Counted from the first letter of the stretch, positions 1 to 9,409 are shown. The stretch is DNA of 64,000 nucleotides from Flagellimonas aurea (GCF_017313785.1 NZ_JAFLNL010000008.1:172429-236428); one strand, 5' to 3'. The notes: generated from the sequence alone by a model not told the origin. Translations and numbers: made by a program.

Positions 1-2536
1 CAAAAACAACCCCAAGATTGGTTACACTGCTTACATCCCAGTCATTTAAGTTTTGATTAAAAGCCTTGGCTCCCGCAAAGGTTCCATTTAAACTGGTGAC
101 ATTGGAAACATCCCAATTCGAAATATCTTGATTGAATAAATCCGTTGTGTTGAATGCAGCCACTAGATTGGTAATATTGGATACGTCCCAAGAATTCATC
201 GATTCGTTTCCTATAAGTGACCTGCATCCCCTAAACATATACACTAGACTAGTGACCCGACTAAAATCTGGAAGATCCAAAGCTGTAACATCCAAATTAG
301 CACAACCATGAAATGCAGATTCCATTGATGTCCATTCGATAGAACCCCATTGATTCACGTCCATTATTTTATCACTATCATTGGTTGTTTCATTGAAGGT
401 TAAATCATCAAAATAAATCCTTGGAAAATCGCCTCTAATCGAAACTTGATAGGTTCCTGCAGTTGCATACGTATGTGTAATGTCGCCTGTTATATTTTCA
501 TCAAAAGTACCATCGCCCCAAGCAACAGTATAGTTGTAGGTTTCATCAGGATGGGTAGGAATTGTAATTTGATTATCCGCCGAAATTCCAGGGTTGTCTG
601 TTTTCCATGTAGTCACAAAAAAGCACTCTCCATTGGCACCTGCATCGTCTATTACCCATCCATAGGTGTCAATTAAATACTGCCTCTCATCCTCGGCACT
701 ACAATAATAATTGTCCGGAGCCCCCAATTGCACCCCATTCTTTAAAGATGGCAACTGACTCCAACCTATCAAGATTTTATCATAATTGGTATTTGAAAGG
801 CCAGAGCCCTTGAACAAATTCGTCATATTCTCCATTGCTTGGACATTCCAATTGCTCAAATCTTGATTAAACGATTCAGCTTCTTCGAACATTCCATTGA
901 AATCTCTCTTTCCAGTAACATTCCACTCCCCAATAGGGATATTGAAATTGCTGGCTCCTCTGAACATAAAGTTCATATATGTAGCCTTTTCAATATCCCA
1001 ATTTGCAATAGAAACGTTCCCCTCTAAAGATTTGGCATCCCAAAACATTCCGGTTAATGAAACCCCTCTTGAAAAATCGGGTATATCCGTTGCCGTAACA
1101 TCCATATTTTCACACCCTGCGAATGCCAAATCCATTGACTTCCAACGGTTGGAACCCCATTGATCCACGGACAACAATTTTAAATCGTCAGAGGTTTGGG
1201 GGCCAAATTCATAACCGTTGAAATATATTCTGGGAAATTTTCCAGTAATCGACACCTCATATACTCCCGGCTGTGCATAAGTATGGGTAATGTCTCCAGT
1301 AACTGCTTCATCAAAAGTACCATCGCCCCAATCTACCCTATAATCATAAATATCTGTTGCACTCGTGGGTATGGTAATTTGGTTGTCATTTGAAGGGCCT
1401 GGGTTATCCGTCTTCCAAATAGTGACAAAAGGCACTTCGGGTTCACAGTCAATCCCATAATCGTTTATGGTCCAGCCGTAATCATTGATTAAAGTAGCTC
1501 TTTCGTTTTCGGCCGTACAGTATATTGCATCATTGGCCCCTAAAGTAACGCCCGTCTTTAATCCTGGAAGTTGCGACCAAGCAATCAGTATAGCATCATA
1601 ATCTTCTCTGGATAAATCCGAATCATCGAAAGCATTACTCATATCCAACACATTGGAAATATCCCATGAACTTAAATCTTGATCAAAGTGGCCTTGACTA
1701 AAGGCGTGCCGCATACTTACCAGATTAGTAACATTCCAACCGGTAATATCATGATCAAAATAGGTGCTGTTGAATATGAAATCAATATTAACCACACTGC
1801 TAACGTCCCAAGACGAAACATCCTGATTGAACATACCGCTGCTAAACAGCCCCGCCATATTCACTACATTGCTAACGTCCCATGAATTAATGTTCTTATT
1901 AAAACTAGAACTAAAAAACATATAGGACATATCCTCTACATTGCTCACATCCCAAGACGAAATATCCTGATTAAATGAAGACCTATCGAACATGTTGGAC
2001 ATATCGGTAATTGTGCTTACGTCCCAATCGTTAAAATTTTCTACCCCATTAAAATTAGGGTACTCACGATTAGTATAATTAAATGAATAATTACAATAGA
2101 AAAACATTCTCCTCAAACTCGTCACATTGGACAGGTTGGGTACGTCATTAGCCCCAACCGATATATTTGTGCAACCCGCAAAAGCGGACTCCATAGAAGT
2201 CCATTGAATATTCCCCCATTGTTTGATGTTTAGGATCTTGTCCTTATCCCCCGATTCGTTGAAATAAATTCTGGGAAATGTCCCTTCAATCGAAACCTGA
2301 TATATGCCCGGGACATTATAAGTATGTGTAATACTTCCGGTAACATTGGTATCGGAATTTCCATCACCCCAATCCACAGTATAATTATAGGTTTCTCCTG
2401 TAAAAGTGGGAACTGTAATTTGATTGTCCGCAGAAGAGCCGGGGTTGTCTGTTTTCCATGTTGTAATAAATTCTGTTTGGGCAGATACAAAGAAGTGAAT
2501 CAAACCCAACAGAATAGAGGTTAGTGTTTTTTTCAT
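1..2536 (-). CDS. BspA-like T9SS-type surface protein, 3' end outside window
   Basis: The reading frame stays open from an ATG at 2536 to the window edge (about 845 codons seen, C-terminus missing). It opens with a signal peptide (MKKTLTSILLGLIHFFVSAQ). Three large modules follow, starting near residues 22, 369 and 637. Each begins with a PKD-like domain (TTWKTDNPG, then DNQIT, then VDWGDG, then THTY, then FPRIYF) and continues into short repeats of the kind SSWDVSNVxxMSxMF, the DUF285/BspA leucine-rich-like repeat. Such proteins are surface-exposed and act in adhesion or binding in other bacteria; the ligand here is unknown. A T9SS sorting tail would be expected beyond base 1 but cannot be seen. 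The module-to-module similarity suggests growth by internal duplication. It stands alone, with no partner gene visible. Confidence 0.85.
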   Translation of the reverse strand, partial: MKKTLTSILLGLIHFFVSAQTEFITTWKTDNPGSSADNQITVPTFTGETYNYTVDWGDGNSDTNVTGSITHTYNVPGIYQVSIEGTFPRIYFNESGDKDKILNIKQWGNIQWTSMESAFAGCTNISVGANDVPNLSNVTSLRRMFFYCNYSFNYTNREYPNFNGVENFNDWDVSTITDMSNMFDRSSFNQDISSWDVSNVEDMSYMFFSSSFNKNINSWDVSNVVNMAGLFSSGMFNQDVSSWDVSSVVNIDFIFNSTYFDHDITGWNVTNLVSMRHAFSQGHFDQDLSSWDISNVLDMSNAFDDSDLSREDYDAILIAWSQLPGLKTGVTLGANDAIYCTAENERATLINDYGWTINDYGIDCEPEVPFVTIWKTDNPGPSNDNQITIPTSATDIYDYRVDWGDGTFDEAVTGDITHTYAQPGVYEVSITGKFPRIYFNGYEFGPQTSDDLKLLSVDQWGSNRWKSMDLAFAGCENMDVTATDIPDFSRGVSLTGMFWDAKSLEGNVSIANWDIEKATYMNFMFRGASNFNIPIGEWNVTGKRDFNGMFEEAESFNQDLSNWNVQAMENMTNLFKGSGLSNTNYDKILIGWSQLPSLKNGVQLGAPDNYYCSAEDERQYLIDTYGWVIDDAGANGECFFVTTWKTDNPGISADNQITIPTHPDETYNYTVAWGDGTFDENITGDITHTYATAGTYQVSIRGDFPRIYFDDLTFNETTNDSDKIMDVNQWGSIEWTSMESAFHGCANLDVTALDLPDFSRVTSLVYMFRGCRSLIGNESMNSWDVSNITNLVAAFNTTDLFNQDISNWDVSNVTSLNGTFAGAKAFNQNLNDWDVSSVTNLGVVF

Positions 2537-2804
2537 GTGCTAGTTTAACTCTTGTAACTTACTAATATCCTATCACTTTACGAAGAAGCATTCGATATAA
2601 GGTATTATTTTTCTTATGAAATCTTTTTTTAAAATGTATCAGACCCTAAATTTTTATCCGGTGCGTCATCAAAATTAGTACGACTGATTATGCCAATGAT
2701 AAAAAACAGCTTTGCGTCCAATTAAGATAAACAACCCTGTCATTCATCGAACAAAATGACGATCATCATAACACGATCATCTTTTATTATTTGATGTACC
2801 ATGT

Positions 2805-2812
2805 TAGTTTTG
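2805..2812 (+). promoter_or_regulatory. Bacteroidota-type -7 promoter element for the PAS regulator
   Basis: TAGTTTTG matches TAnnTTTG and lies 36 bases before the ATG at 2849. No well-spaced TTG -33 element is evident. The rest of the 312-base gap (2537-2848) is AT-rich and shows only a short direct repeat of ACGATCAT near 2758-2780; I see no gene in it. Confidence 0.4.
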
Positions 2813-2848
2813 TAGTATTCCACGGTAAATAGAAGCTAAAGTTTATAA

Positions 2849-3763
2849 ATGGAAGAAACAAAGGGCCAAGGTAAAGAGACTGAACGGTTGTTGCGATTAC
2901 TGGAAGAGGAACAAAACCTCGATGGAGAGGCCTTGTCCCGACTTTTGGCCCTACAAAAACTGGACAAATTAAAACTGATTGCAGAAAACACCATGGATGT
3001 GGTGTGTTTGCATCATCCTTCCGACGGTCAATATCTGTATGCAAGCCCTTCCACTGAACGTATCATGGGATATACTTCGGAGGATCTTAAAGGAAAAGTC
3101 CCTTTTGACTTTATCCATCCTGAACAATATTCCAAACTACTGAAAAATGTTTCCAACTCTTCGGTAGGCTTCTCCTCTATGCCTGAAAAATTGGAACTTA
3201 AATTCAGGACAAAGTACCATGGTTATCAATGGTTCGAAGGATACACCAAGCCTATTTTTGACAAAAAAGGAAATGTGCTACTGGTATTGAGCTGTACCCG
3301 GAACATTCAGGACAGAAAATTGGCCGAATTGGAAAGGAAGGAAAAAGAAATAATCCAACAGAATCTTCTGCTATCTTCTATATTATTTGAGAAAAAAAAG
3401 CACATTATCAAAAAAATAGAACATCGGATATTGGAGGTTGAACCGCACACGAGAAAAGAATTAAGAAGCATCCTGTGCCATATCCAGGAAACCATGAACC
3501 TTGATGAGGATTGGGAGGATTTTATGATGCACTATAAAAAAGTACATCCCGATTTTTATTCTAAACTATCAACCCACTACCCCAATCTTTCCCAAAAGGA
3601 TATGAAACACTTGGCCTTTATTAAGATTGGGATGACCTCATCGGATGTTTCCAGGATTATGATGGTCAAAAAAGAAAGTTTGAGAGTGATAAGGAACCGA
3701 TTGAAAAAAAAATTGGGATTGAACGTCTCCGAAGACCTGATTACTTTTGTACAGCGTCTTTAG
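2849..3763 (+). CDS. PAS-domain transcriptional regulator with C-terminal LuxR-like HTH
   Basis: This 304-residue cytoplasmic protein has a helical N-terminus (1-45) and one PAS domain (about 46-155: IAENTMDVVCLHHPSDGQ, then GYTSEDLKGK, and a PAC-like end at VLSCTRNIQDRK). A coiled-coil linker (155-200) follows, and then a C-terminal helix-turn-helix (about 245-304: DMKHLAFIKIGMTSSDVSRIM, with VKKESLRVIRNRLKKKLGL as the recognition part). No kinase or receiver domain is present, so it probably senses a small molecule or redox signal through PAS and binds DNA directly. It is convergent with the serine hydrolase gene at 3849 and its targets are unknown. The family assignment is firm; the ligand is not. 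Confidence 0.8.
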   Translation: MEETKGQGKETERLLRLLEEEQNLDGEALSRLLALQKLDKLKLIAENTMDVVCLHHPSDGQYLYASPSTERIMGYTSEDLKGKVPFDFIHPEQYSKLLKNVSNSSVGFSSMPEKLELKFRTKYHGYQWFEGYTKPIFDKKGNVLLVLSCTRNIQDRKLAELERKEKEIIQQNLLLSSILFEKKKHIIKKIEHRILEVEPHTRKELRSILCHIQETMNLDEDWEDFMMHYKKVHPDFYSKLSTHYPNLSQKDMKHLAFIKIGMTSSDVSRIMMVKKESLRVIRNRLKKKLGLNVSEDLITFVQRL

Positions 3764-3848
3764 GTAAAACTAATAGTTTTATTGAGCCCAATGGCCGATT
3801 CCTGCGGTCAAAAATTTTCATCATCTGATTTTTAGTATAAATAGTTGG

Positions 3849-5198
3849 TTACTCCCGTGTCAGCACATAAGATTTTCCACTTTGGGAAATCGTCATTTCT
3901 CCCGTATCGGGAAAGAATTTGAGCACAATGTCGGCTGGCTCATATTTAAACTCACCTTTTGCAGTGGCCTCCATCTTCATTTTGGCACCCCCTTTGGCCT
4001 GTACAACCAATTGGTTCCCAGATTTGGTGACCATCAATTTTACAGGAAAGGTACTACTGGAATATACCCCCAAATAGGCGTTCAATTCCTTTGCCTTTGT
4101 ATGGTAAACCCTAAAGTCAGGGATACTAAAGTGTCTTCCGTAAAGGGCATTGACCAAAGTTACCGTTATGGCATTCAAGTTGTAGTTCAACCCATTGGAT
4201 AAGACTACAAAACCATACCTGTCATCCTCAAAATAGCGCATTGCCCCAATAAAACCATCAATCTCACCATTATGACCATAACTGACATGGTCATAATAAA
4301 CTATCTTAAACAATCCCATCCCAAATTTATCCCGTATGACCTTCATTTGTGACAAGTTTTCCTCTGCCAATAGGTTGCCTGAAAATAAGGCATCAGCAAA
4401 GACCAATAAGTCCGACGGGGTTGAAACGATACCGCCCGCCCCCAATCCGATGGAAGTATTCGTTTCCGCCATGAGTCTCCATTGACCATCATACCTGTAG
4501 GAACGGCTCTCCCTTTGATCCTCCTTTATAGTACCACCAAAATAAGTGCGGGCAAGCCCCAGCGGGTCGATAAGTTGCTCCCTCAAAATAGTTGAATAGG
4601 ACTGTCCGTACACCTTTTCCAAAATGATGGAGAGCAAAACGTAATTGGAATTACTGTACGCCGCCTTAGTTCCCGGTTCAAAAACACTGCCGCCTTCAGC
4701 AATGATGTCGACCATTTCAGCCCGATCCATATAAGTGGTACGATACCTGAGATAGTTTTCCTTATCATCGGTGAAATCGAACACACCACTTCGATGATTC
4801 AATAATTGGGCAATGGTAATCTTATCAGAATTACTAATGGCAGGGAAATACCCTTCAATGGTATTATCCAAATCGATTAGACCTGCCTCAACGGCCTTAA
4901 AAACGAGAACAGCGGTAAACACCTTGGAAATCGAACCGATTCCATAGCTTGTGTTCACATTTGGTTTTTGCCCCAATTCCAAATTGGAATATCCCAACTG
5001 TTTATCATAAACAACCTCTCCGTCTTTTAGAATGGCCACGCTGCCCATGAACTTGTCATTTCTTTCCAAAGTATTGAAATAGGCATCCAACCTATTTACA
5101 TCCATATCTTGTGCAAAAGTTCCATTCGAGAACATTCCCAACAGCAACTTTGCACAAAGCATCGAGATGATTTTAAATGATAACGTCTTACCAAACAT
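3849..5198 (-). CDS. Exported serine hydrolase, beta-lactamase/D-alanyl peptidase fold
   Basis: 449 residues with an N-terminal hydrophobic export signal (cleavage likely near FAQD, residue 30). The class-C beta-lactamase/DD-peptidase motifs are present: SxxK at S89-I-S-K92, YSN at 181-183 and HNG at 309-311. The remaining 100 or so residues form a beta-rich C-terminal domain. Proteins of this group act in the periplasm as D-amino-acid peptidases or esterases, and only a few are antibiotic-hydrolysing; the substrate cannot be told from sequence. It lies downstream of an amidohydrolase on the same strand with a 170-base gap that contains a gene remnant. It is one of three SxxK hydrolases within 9 kb. 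Confidence 0.85.
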   Translation of the reverse strand: MFGKTLSFKIISMLCAKLLLGMFSNGTFAQDMDVNRLDAYFNTLERNDKFMGSVAILKDGEVVYDKQLGYSNLELGQKPNVNTSYGIGSISKVFTAVLVFKAVEAGLIDLDNTIEGYFPAISNSDKITIAQLLNHRSGVFDFTDDKENYLRYRTTYMDRAEMVDIIAEGGSVFEPGTKAAYSNSNYVLLSIILEKVYGQSYSTILREQLIDPLGLARTYFGGTIKEDQRESRSYRYDGQWRLMAETNTSIGLGAGGIVSTPSDLLVFADALFSGNLLAEENLSQMKVIRDKFGMGLFKIVYYDHVSYGHNGEIDGFIGAMRYFEDDRYGFVVLSNGLNYNLNAITVTLVNALYGRHFSIPDFRVYHTKAKELNAYLGVYSSSTFPVKLMVTKSGNQLVVQAKGGAKMKMEATAKGEFKYEPADIVLKFFPDTGEMTISQSGKSYVLTRE

Positions 5199-5229
5199 TT
5201 AACAGAACTTTTTTAACGCCTTTTGATTT

Positions 5230-5346
5230 TTAAAAGGTAAATGATCCTCCCCATACCTTATCAGGGTTATCCAAAATATGCTCGGTTATTTGCTTTAACG
5301 ATGGAACCGTTGCACCCAACTTGTCCAGGGCCTCCTCTATCGACAT
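5230..5346 (-). pseudogene. Short ORF, possible C-terminal remnant of a lost gene
   Basis: Between the amidohydrolase and the serine hydrolase there is a 38-codon frame starting MSIEEALDKLGATVPSLKQ and ending VWGGSFTF. An in-frame TGA lies four codons upstream of the ATG. The residue composition (amphipathic helix, ordered tail) looks like real protein rather than random sequence, and it resembles the end of a larger protein. It is not the tail of the neighbouring amidohydrolase, which has its own stop. I do not recognise the family. It could be a genuine small gene. Confidence 0.3.
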
Positions 5347-5368
5347 CCAATCGGAATTTCACACTTCA

Positions 5369-6823
5369 TTATAGACCAAACTTACCTTGAAGGTCCCCGA
5401 CCAGTTTATTGGGATCATAGCCCAAACCGTTCTTGAACACAGTATTTACCTTATATATCACAGATGGGTCATTGATCAAAATTCCGTCCAAACTGACAAA
5501 ATCCGCATTTTTACCAACCGCTATCGAGCCAATATCATTTTTTTCAAGCGCTTTTGCACCATTGCCGGTCATGACCTGAATCGCTTCCTCAGTGCTAAAA
5601 CCAGCTTCTCTTAGCAACTCAAAATTCCGTTGATCCCCAAATCCAGGTACGATATGCCTGCCTGCATCCACTCCACTGCACAATAGGCCGCCCATTTCAT
5701 GGAACTGTCGTTCAAAAGCCATAATACGCTGCAAGCGTTTCTCGCGGGTCAGGTCACTTTTTGATTGTTGCGCCTCCTTGCTCCGCCTTTCATACTGATC
5801 GAGCAAATAAGGGGACATTACCGATTTGGCCCTATCATCCAAATAGATTCTGTTGGGCACACTGGCTTCATAAATGGAAAGGGTGGACGTCAAAAACGTA
5901 CCCCTATCAATCATTTGTTGCTGTAAGGTTTTGACCTTCGGGTCATCTATATTTAATTCATCCATATACTCACGACCTCCCCCACAGACACCATAATTCT
6001 TATTGGTCCTAAAATCACTGGCGCTGTTCAATCCATGTTCAATACCATCAATACCGTACCGGGTCGCTTCTTCAAAGGTTACGGAACATAAATGCCCCCT
6101 GACCTTGGCCCCATATCCGTGGGCCACATCAATAATCCCCTCAAGATCATCGGGTTCAACATTTCTATAAACCTTGATCCATTTGACACCTTTGTTCAAC
6201 CAATACCCTAATGTATCCTTCAGATGTTTCAAATTTTTGGGTATGATCATGTTCGGGTTGCCACCAGGCCCATTTACAAAAGGTGCACTTGGAACTATAT
6301 TGGGTCCTATTTTTTCCCCTCGCTCAATTTCATCTGACAACAAAAGTTCCTTTTCCGAATCGGTGGCCCCACAGGTTTGTATCGTTGTCACCCCTGCGGC
6401 CAAATACAATTTGGAAGCTATTTCCCCCACATCGGGAAAACCGGGGATATGAAGATGGTTGTGCATACCTACAAGACCTGGTATAATTGTCTTCCCCTGC
6501 ATGTTCATGATCTTTGCACCTGTAGGGACAACTACTTCATCATCATTTCCGATTGCATGAAACTTTCCTGATTTGACTATAATTGTTCGTTTCTTCTTTG
6601 CTGGAGCTCCTGTACCATCAATAATGGTGGCATTACGTAGTACTATGGTTTCATAGTTATGCTTTACATATCTCAAAACACTGTCCGAATACACATTTCT
6701 TGTCAATTCCGACTTCACTTTCTTGATTCGATATGGAGCGGAAGCCTTTTTGGAATCTTGTTCAAAAAAAGAGATGCTCGCCAAAACAAAGGCAATATTT
6801 AGCAATATGATTTTCTTAGTCAT
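5369..6823 (-). CDS. Exported metal-dependent amidohydrolase
   Basis: 484 residues with a weak N-terminal signal (hydrophobic stretch in residues 4-20). The amidohydrolase-superfamily layout is clear: a small N-terminal beta domain (IVLRNATIIDGTGAPAKK), the metal-binding HxH motif in GMHNHLHIPG, an IKVYRN segment holding the likely bridging lysine, a histidine in VRGHLCS and a second in IEHGLN, and an Asp in CSGVDAGRH. It ends with the typical imidazolonepropionase/prolidase-like tail (GKNADFVSLDG). Relatives hydrolyse dipeptides, imides or cyclic amides; the substrate is not predictable. It sits downstream of the sigma-factor operon and upstream of a peptidase-like hydrolase, which would fit peptide or cell-wall fragment turnover, but this is inference. 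Confidence 0.8.
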   Translation of the reverse strand: MTKKIILLNIAFVLASISFFEQDSKKASAPYRIKKVKSELTRNVYSDSVLRYVKHNYETIVLRNATIIDGTGAPAKKKRTIIVKSGKFHAIGNDDEVVVPTGAKIMNMQGKTIIPGLVGMHNHLHIPGFPDVGEIASKLYLAAGVTTIQTCGATDSEKELLLSDEIERGEKIGPNIVPSAPFVNGPGGNPNMIIPKNLKHLKDTLGYWLNKGVKWIKVYRNVEPDDLEGIIDVAHGYGAKVRGHLCSVTFEEATRYGIDGIEHGLNSASDFRTNKNYGVCGGGREYMDELNIDDPKVKTLQQQMIDRGTFLTSTLSIYEASVPNRIYLDDRAKSVMSPYLLDQYERRSKEAQQSKSDLTREKRLQRIMAFERQFHEMGGLLCSGVDAGRHIVPGFGDQRNFELLREAGFSTEEAIQVMTGNGAKALEKNDIGSIAVGKNADFVSLDGILINDPSVIYKVNTVFKNGLGYDPNKLVGDLQGKFGL

Positions 6824-6959
6824 ACTTTAACAATCGCTTTATATATAAATTTTCTGCATAGCTCCCCCAATACGTCTTGGCCACCATAGGTCGACAAAAA
6901 AGAGCACATACATAAACAATACTTTTCTGGACAACGCTTAAACACTTCAAAACCACGTC

Positions 6960-7304
6960 TTATTGTTTGACCAATTGATTGTAGGATTCCACCTTTTGTG
7001 AAAGTCGAAGCATATGGTTGATACCCAATATAAACAGAAATATAAGCCCAACCATCAAATGTGTCTTTCCAAGATGAATCCAGTTGAAAACGGTAAAAGA
7101 GGTCATCGGCACCAGAAAAAATAAGGCCAATACGGCCATTTCTACAGTTACCAAGCCCCATAGTGCTGGTCGGAGTGCTATTTGTATTGATGTGGGGCGT
7201 TCCGCTTTTCGAGTTTCCAGCCTCTTCATCAAATCATCGGTGAATCTTTCTGAAGTCTTCACTTCACTTTTCAAAAGTATTTTTTTAAACGCTTTGTCTT
7301 CCAT
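6960..7304 (-). CDS. Small membrane protein, possible anti-sigma partner
   Basis: 114 residues: a charged cytoplasmic N-terminus of about 45 residues, including ERFTDDLMKRLETRK, followed by two hydrophobic helices (about 47-70 and 82-102). The gene lies 19 bases downstream of an ECF sigma factor gene. This position and topology fit a membrane-anchored anti-sigma factor, but the N-terminus has no recognisable zinc-binding ASD motif (no HxxxCxxC). The function is inferred from context only. Confidence 0.6.
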   Translation of the reverse strand: MEDKAFKKILLKSEVKTSERFTDDLMKRLETRKAERPTSIQIALRPALWGLVTVEMAVLALFFLVPMTSFTVFNWIHLGKTHLMVGLIFLFILGINHMLRLSQKVESYNQLVKQ

Positions 7305-7323
7305 AGGTATTCGTTTTAATGTA

Positions 7324-7902
7324 TCACAAAAGGTCTTTGACTTGATCTCCCAATAAATCTTCGAGTGCCTCTTCCATATGCCCCCTGCCCCTGTGCAGGT
7401 CTACTTTGACCTTGGAAATTCCAAATCCGGTAATTTCCTGGATCTCCGTGATCGAATGTCCGCACAGATAATGGAGTCTGAGCACCAAGGCCTCATCGGG
7501 CCGCAACCGTTCCATGGCCATTACAATATATTTTTTTTGATCCTCCTCCCGGATTGTATCCGTATTAGTGGTTTCCCCAATGTTTGTGGTCTCCTGATTG
7601 AAATGTTCCATTTCACGATATTTCTTTTCCTTTTTCAAGGCATTATAGGCCGTATTGACCACAATGCGGTATAGCCAACTGGAAAAGGCGGATTGATGCT
7701 TGAAACTACCAGCCTTCTCATATACCTTCACAAAAGCATCCTGAAGCACATCCTCAGCCTTGTCACGATCTTTCATGATGGAATGGGCCAAAGAAAGGGA
7801 AAGGTCTTTGTACTTGTTCACCAGTTCAACAAAAGCCCTATCATCTCCTTCCTTGACCCTATCAATCAATTTCGCATCTGTATCGTTATCCCTGATCGCC
7901 AA
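7324..7902 (-). CDS. ECF-type RNA polymerase sigma factor, TTG start
   Basis: 192 residues with sigma region 2 (about 15-85: FVELVNKYKDLSLSLAHSI, then DAEDVLQ-like KAEDVLQDAFVKVYEK) and region 4 (about 130-180: DEALVLRLHYLCGHSITEI, then GISKVKVDLHRGR). There is no ATG upstream before a stop codon (TAA at 7912-7914), so the start is most likely the TTG at 7902. This overlaps the end of the upstream gene by 17 bases and suggests translational coupling. The likely operon is 8221-7886 (membrane protein), this gene, then the small membrane protein at 7304. The signal it answers to is unknown. Confidence 0.85.
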   Translation of the reverse strand: MAIRDNDTDAKLIDRVKEGDDRAFVELVNKYKDLSLSLAHSIMKDRDKAEDVLQDAFVKVYEKAGSFKHQSAFSSWLYRIVVNTAYNALKKEKKYREMEHFNQETTNIGETTNTDTIREEDQKKYIVMAMERLRPDEALVLRLHYLCGHSITEIQEITGFGISKVKVDLHRGRGHMEEALEDLLGDQVKDLL

Positions 7903-8221
7903 ATTTGTTTCTTAAAAAGTGGGCCAGAACCATCCCTATGGCACCAAAAATCAAAATGGTCCCCCATACCAAAAGGTCGGTGGTATTTTCATCCAAGTCC
8001 ATCGCACTGAACATGGAGGAAACCAAAAGGCCCAAGCCAATTCCCCCCATAATACATCCAATATCAATGAACATCAATCGCTTCGATTTCGCCGGGATTG
8101 CCAGCCCGTTTTCAATCATGGCCTTTTTGACCAAATAAGTGTATCGTGCAATGATATATACGATCACTACCAATCCTGACATCAGGACCAGGGCACCTAT
8201 GGCATCTTGAACATTTTCCAT
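7886..8221 (-). CDS. DUF6249-like small membrane protein
   Basis: 111 residues with three hydrophobic helices (about 7-27, 48-68 and 82-103) and short charged loops (KKAMIENGLAIPAKSKRL). It resembles the DUF6249-type proteins found beside ECF sigma factors in Bacteroidota, which have no known biochemical role. The gene begins the sigma operon and overlaps the sigma factor gene by 17 bases. A role in membrane stress sensing is a guess from the neighbours. Confidence 0.65.
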   Translation of the reverse strand: MENVQDAIGALVLMSGLVVIVYIIARYTYLVKKAMIENGLAIPAKSKRLMFIDIGCIMGGIGLGLLVSSMFSAMDLDENTTDLLVWGTILIFGAIGMVLAHFLRNKFGDQG

Positions 8222-8290
8222 ACTATTGTTATTTTTTTTGTTTTATATCTTGTCCCAGAAAGTTACTAGTTTTACCATCCCGGGCATTTT

Positions 8291-9409
8291 TTAAAATTGT
8301 GGACCAAGAATCTCAGATAAACCTGAAACCACTTGTATCATTTTGGCACAGTTGGTAAATACTACCAATCCATACTTCTTTTCCGGAACGAACATTACGT
8401 AGGCCTGGAAATCATGATTGTTTCCTGTATGCATGTGCATGGTCATTTCAGGGGTGCGTTTTTGTGCAAATCCAAGTCCCCATCCGGTTTGACCAACTTC
8501 CTTACGCAATGGGTTGTCCTCATCAAAATGGGTATGCTCTTTGAGCATTTCTTCAAAAGTTTCTTGTTTCAAGCCTTCTTTCTTCAACATGGCGATTACA
8601 AATTGGGCATATTCCTTGGCCTCACTATGCAAACTGGAGTAGGCACTAAAGACGCCATCTTCCCAATATCCTTCTGAGGGCACTCTGTGTTTGGGCGTTC
8701 CATCATCTTCATCATGTCCATATACCTTGTGCTCAGCAATATAATCGTCCCAAACAAAGGTGGAATGGGGCATACCCAAAGGTCCGGTTACCTTCTTTTG
8801 AAACAAATCGTTCAAACCTTCCTTCCAGCCCACTTCGTTTTGCATGCCAATAACTGCGGCCAAATATTGATAGGCCTCTCCGGAATACCCGAATCCGGTA
8901 CCTGGCTTAAAGGCCAACTTTATTTTTTTGCCAGAGGCATGGTTGGGCATCCCTGCCTGATGTGCCAATACCATACGTGCCGTAATCAACTTGGCATCCT
9001 CCTCAGATTCGGGAGCAAAACCTGGATGTGGCAGATATTCATGGAGCGGCCGGTCCAAATCGAGCTTGCCCTGTTCCACCATTTTCAAGGCGAAATAGGC
9101 AAAAATAGGTTTGGATAAGGAGGCCGCCTCAAATATACTCTCCCCATTCACGGGCTCGTTTGTTTCAATATTGGATACCCCCAAGGCACTGTGATAGACC
9201 AATTCATTGTTATTGATAACGGCAATGGACAAACCGGGGACACTATGTTGTTCCATAATCGTTTTGATGCCCTGGGTAAGTTCAGAGGGCTCCACACTTT
9301 TGCCGTACATGGTATGGATAGTTTGCTGTTGGGCATATCCAATCGCCCCTGACAACAAGGTTGAGGTAAAAAGAAAAAAGTAAAATCGTTTTAAACTTAC
9401 AGTAATCAT
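8291..9409 (-). CDS. Exported serine hydrolase, beta-lactamase fold
   Basis: 372 residues from the ATG at 9409, which I prefer because it directly precedes a good signal peptide (MITVSLKRFYFFLFTSTLL, cut near YAQ). An upstream in-frame ATG at 9463 would add 18 hydrophilic residues. SxxK lies at S97-L-S-K100 (in FEAASLSKPIF), the second motif is YSG (FGYSGEAY) instead of the usual YxN, and HTG (MHTGNNHDF) is the third. It is a periplasmic peptidase or esterase candidate of unknown substrate and a divergent paralogue of the hydrolases at 3849 and 10417. It lies upstream of the sigma operon on the same strand, with a 69-base gap. Confidence 0.8.
   Translation of the reverse strand: MITVSLKRFYFFLFTSTLLSGAIGYAQQQTIHTMYGKSVEPSELTQGIKTIMEQHSVPGLSIAVINNNELVYHSALGVSNIETNEPVNGESIFEAASLSKPIFAYFALKMVEQGKLDLDRPLHEYLPHPGFAPESEEDAKLITARMVLAHQAGMPNHASGKKIKLAFKPGTGFGYSGEAYQYLAAVIGMQNEVGWKEGLNDLFQKKVTGPLGMPHSTFVWDDYIAEHKVYGHDEDDGTPKHRVPSEGYWEDGVFSAYSSLHSEAKEYAQFVIAMLKKEGLKQETFEEMLKEHTHFDEDNPLRKEVGQTGWGLGFAQKRTPEMTMHMHTGNNHDFQAYVMFVPEKKYGLVVFTNCAKMIQVVSGLSEILGPQF

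Noticed and set aside
1..2500. CRISPR-like array suspected from regular repeats
   Set aside because: The repeats are codons of SSWDVSN-type protein repeats in one open frame, with no uniform repeat-spacer pattern.
6820..7161. 113-codon minus-strand frame
   Set aside because: It overlaps the small membrane protein gene in another frame; the latter has sensible topology and operon position.
8687..9118. 143-codon plus-strand frame
   Set aside because: It lies wholly inside the serine hydrolase gene on the other strand, has no domain or signal, and is a shadow frame.
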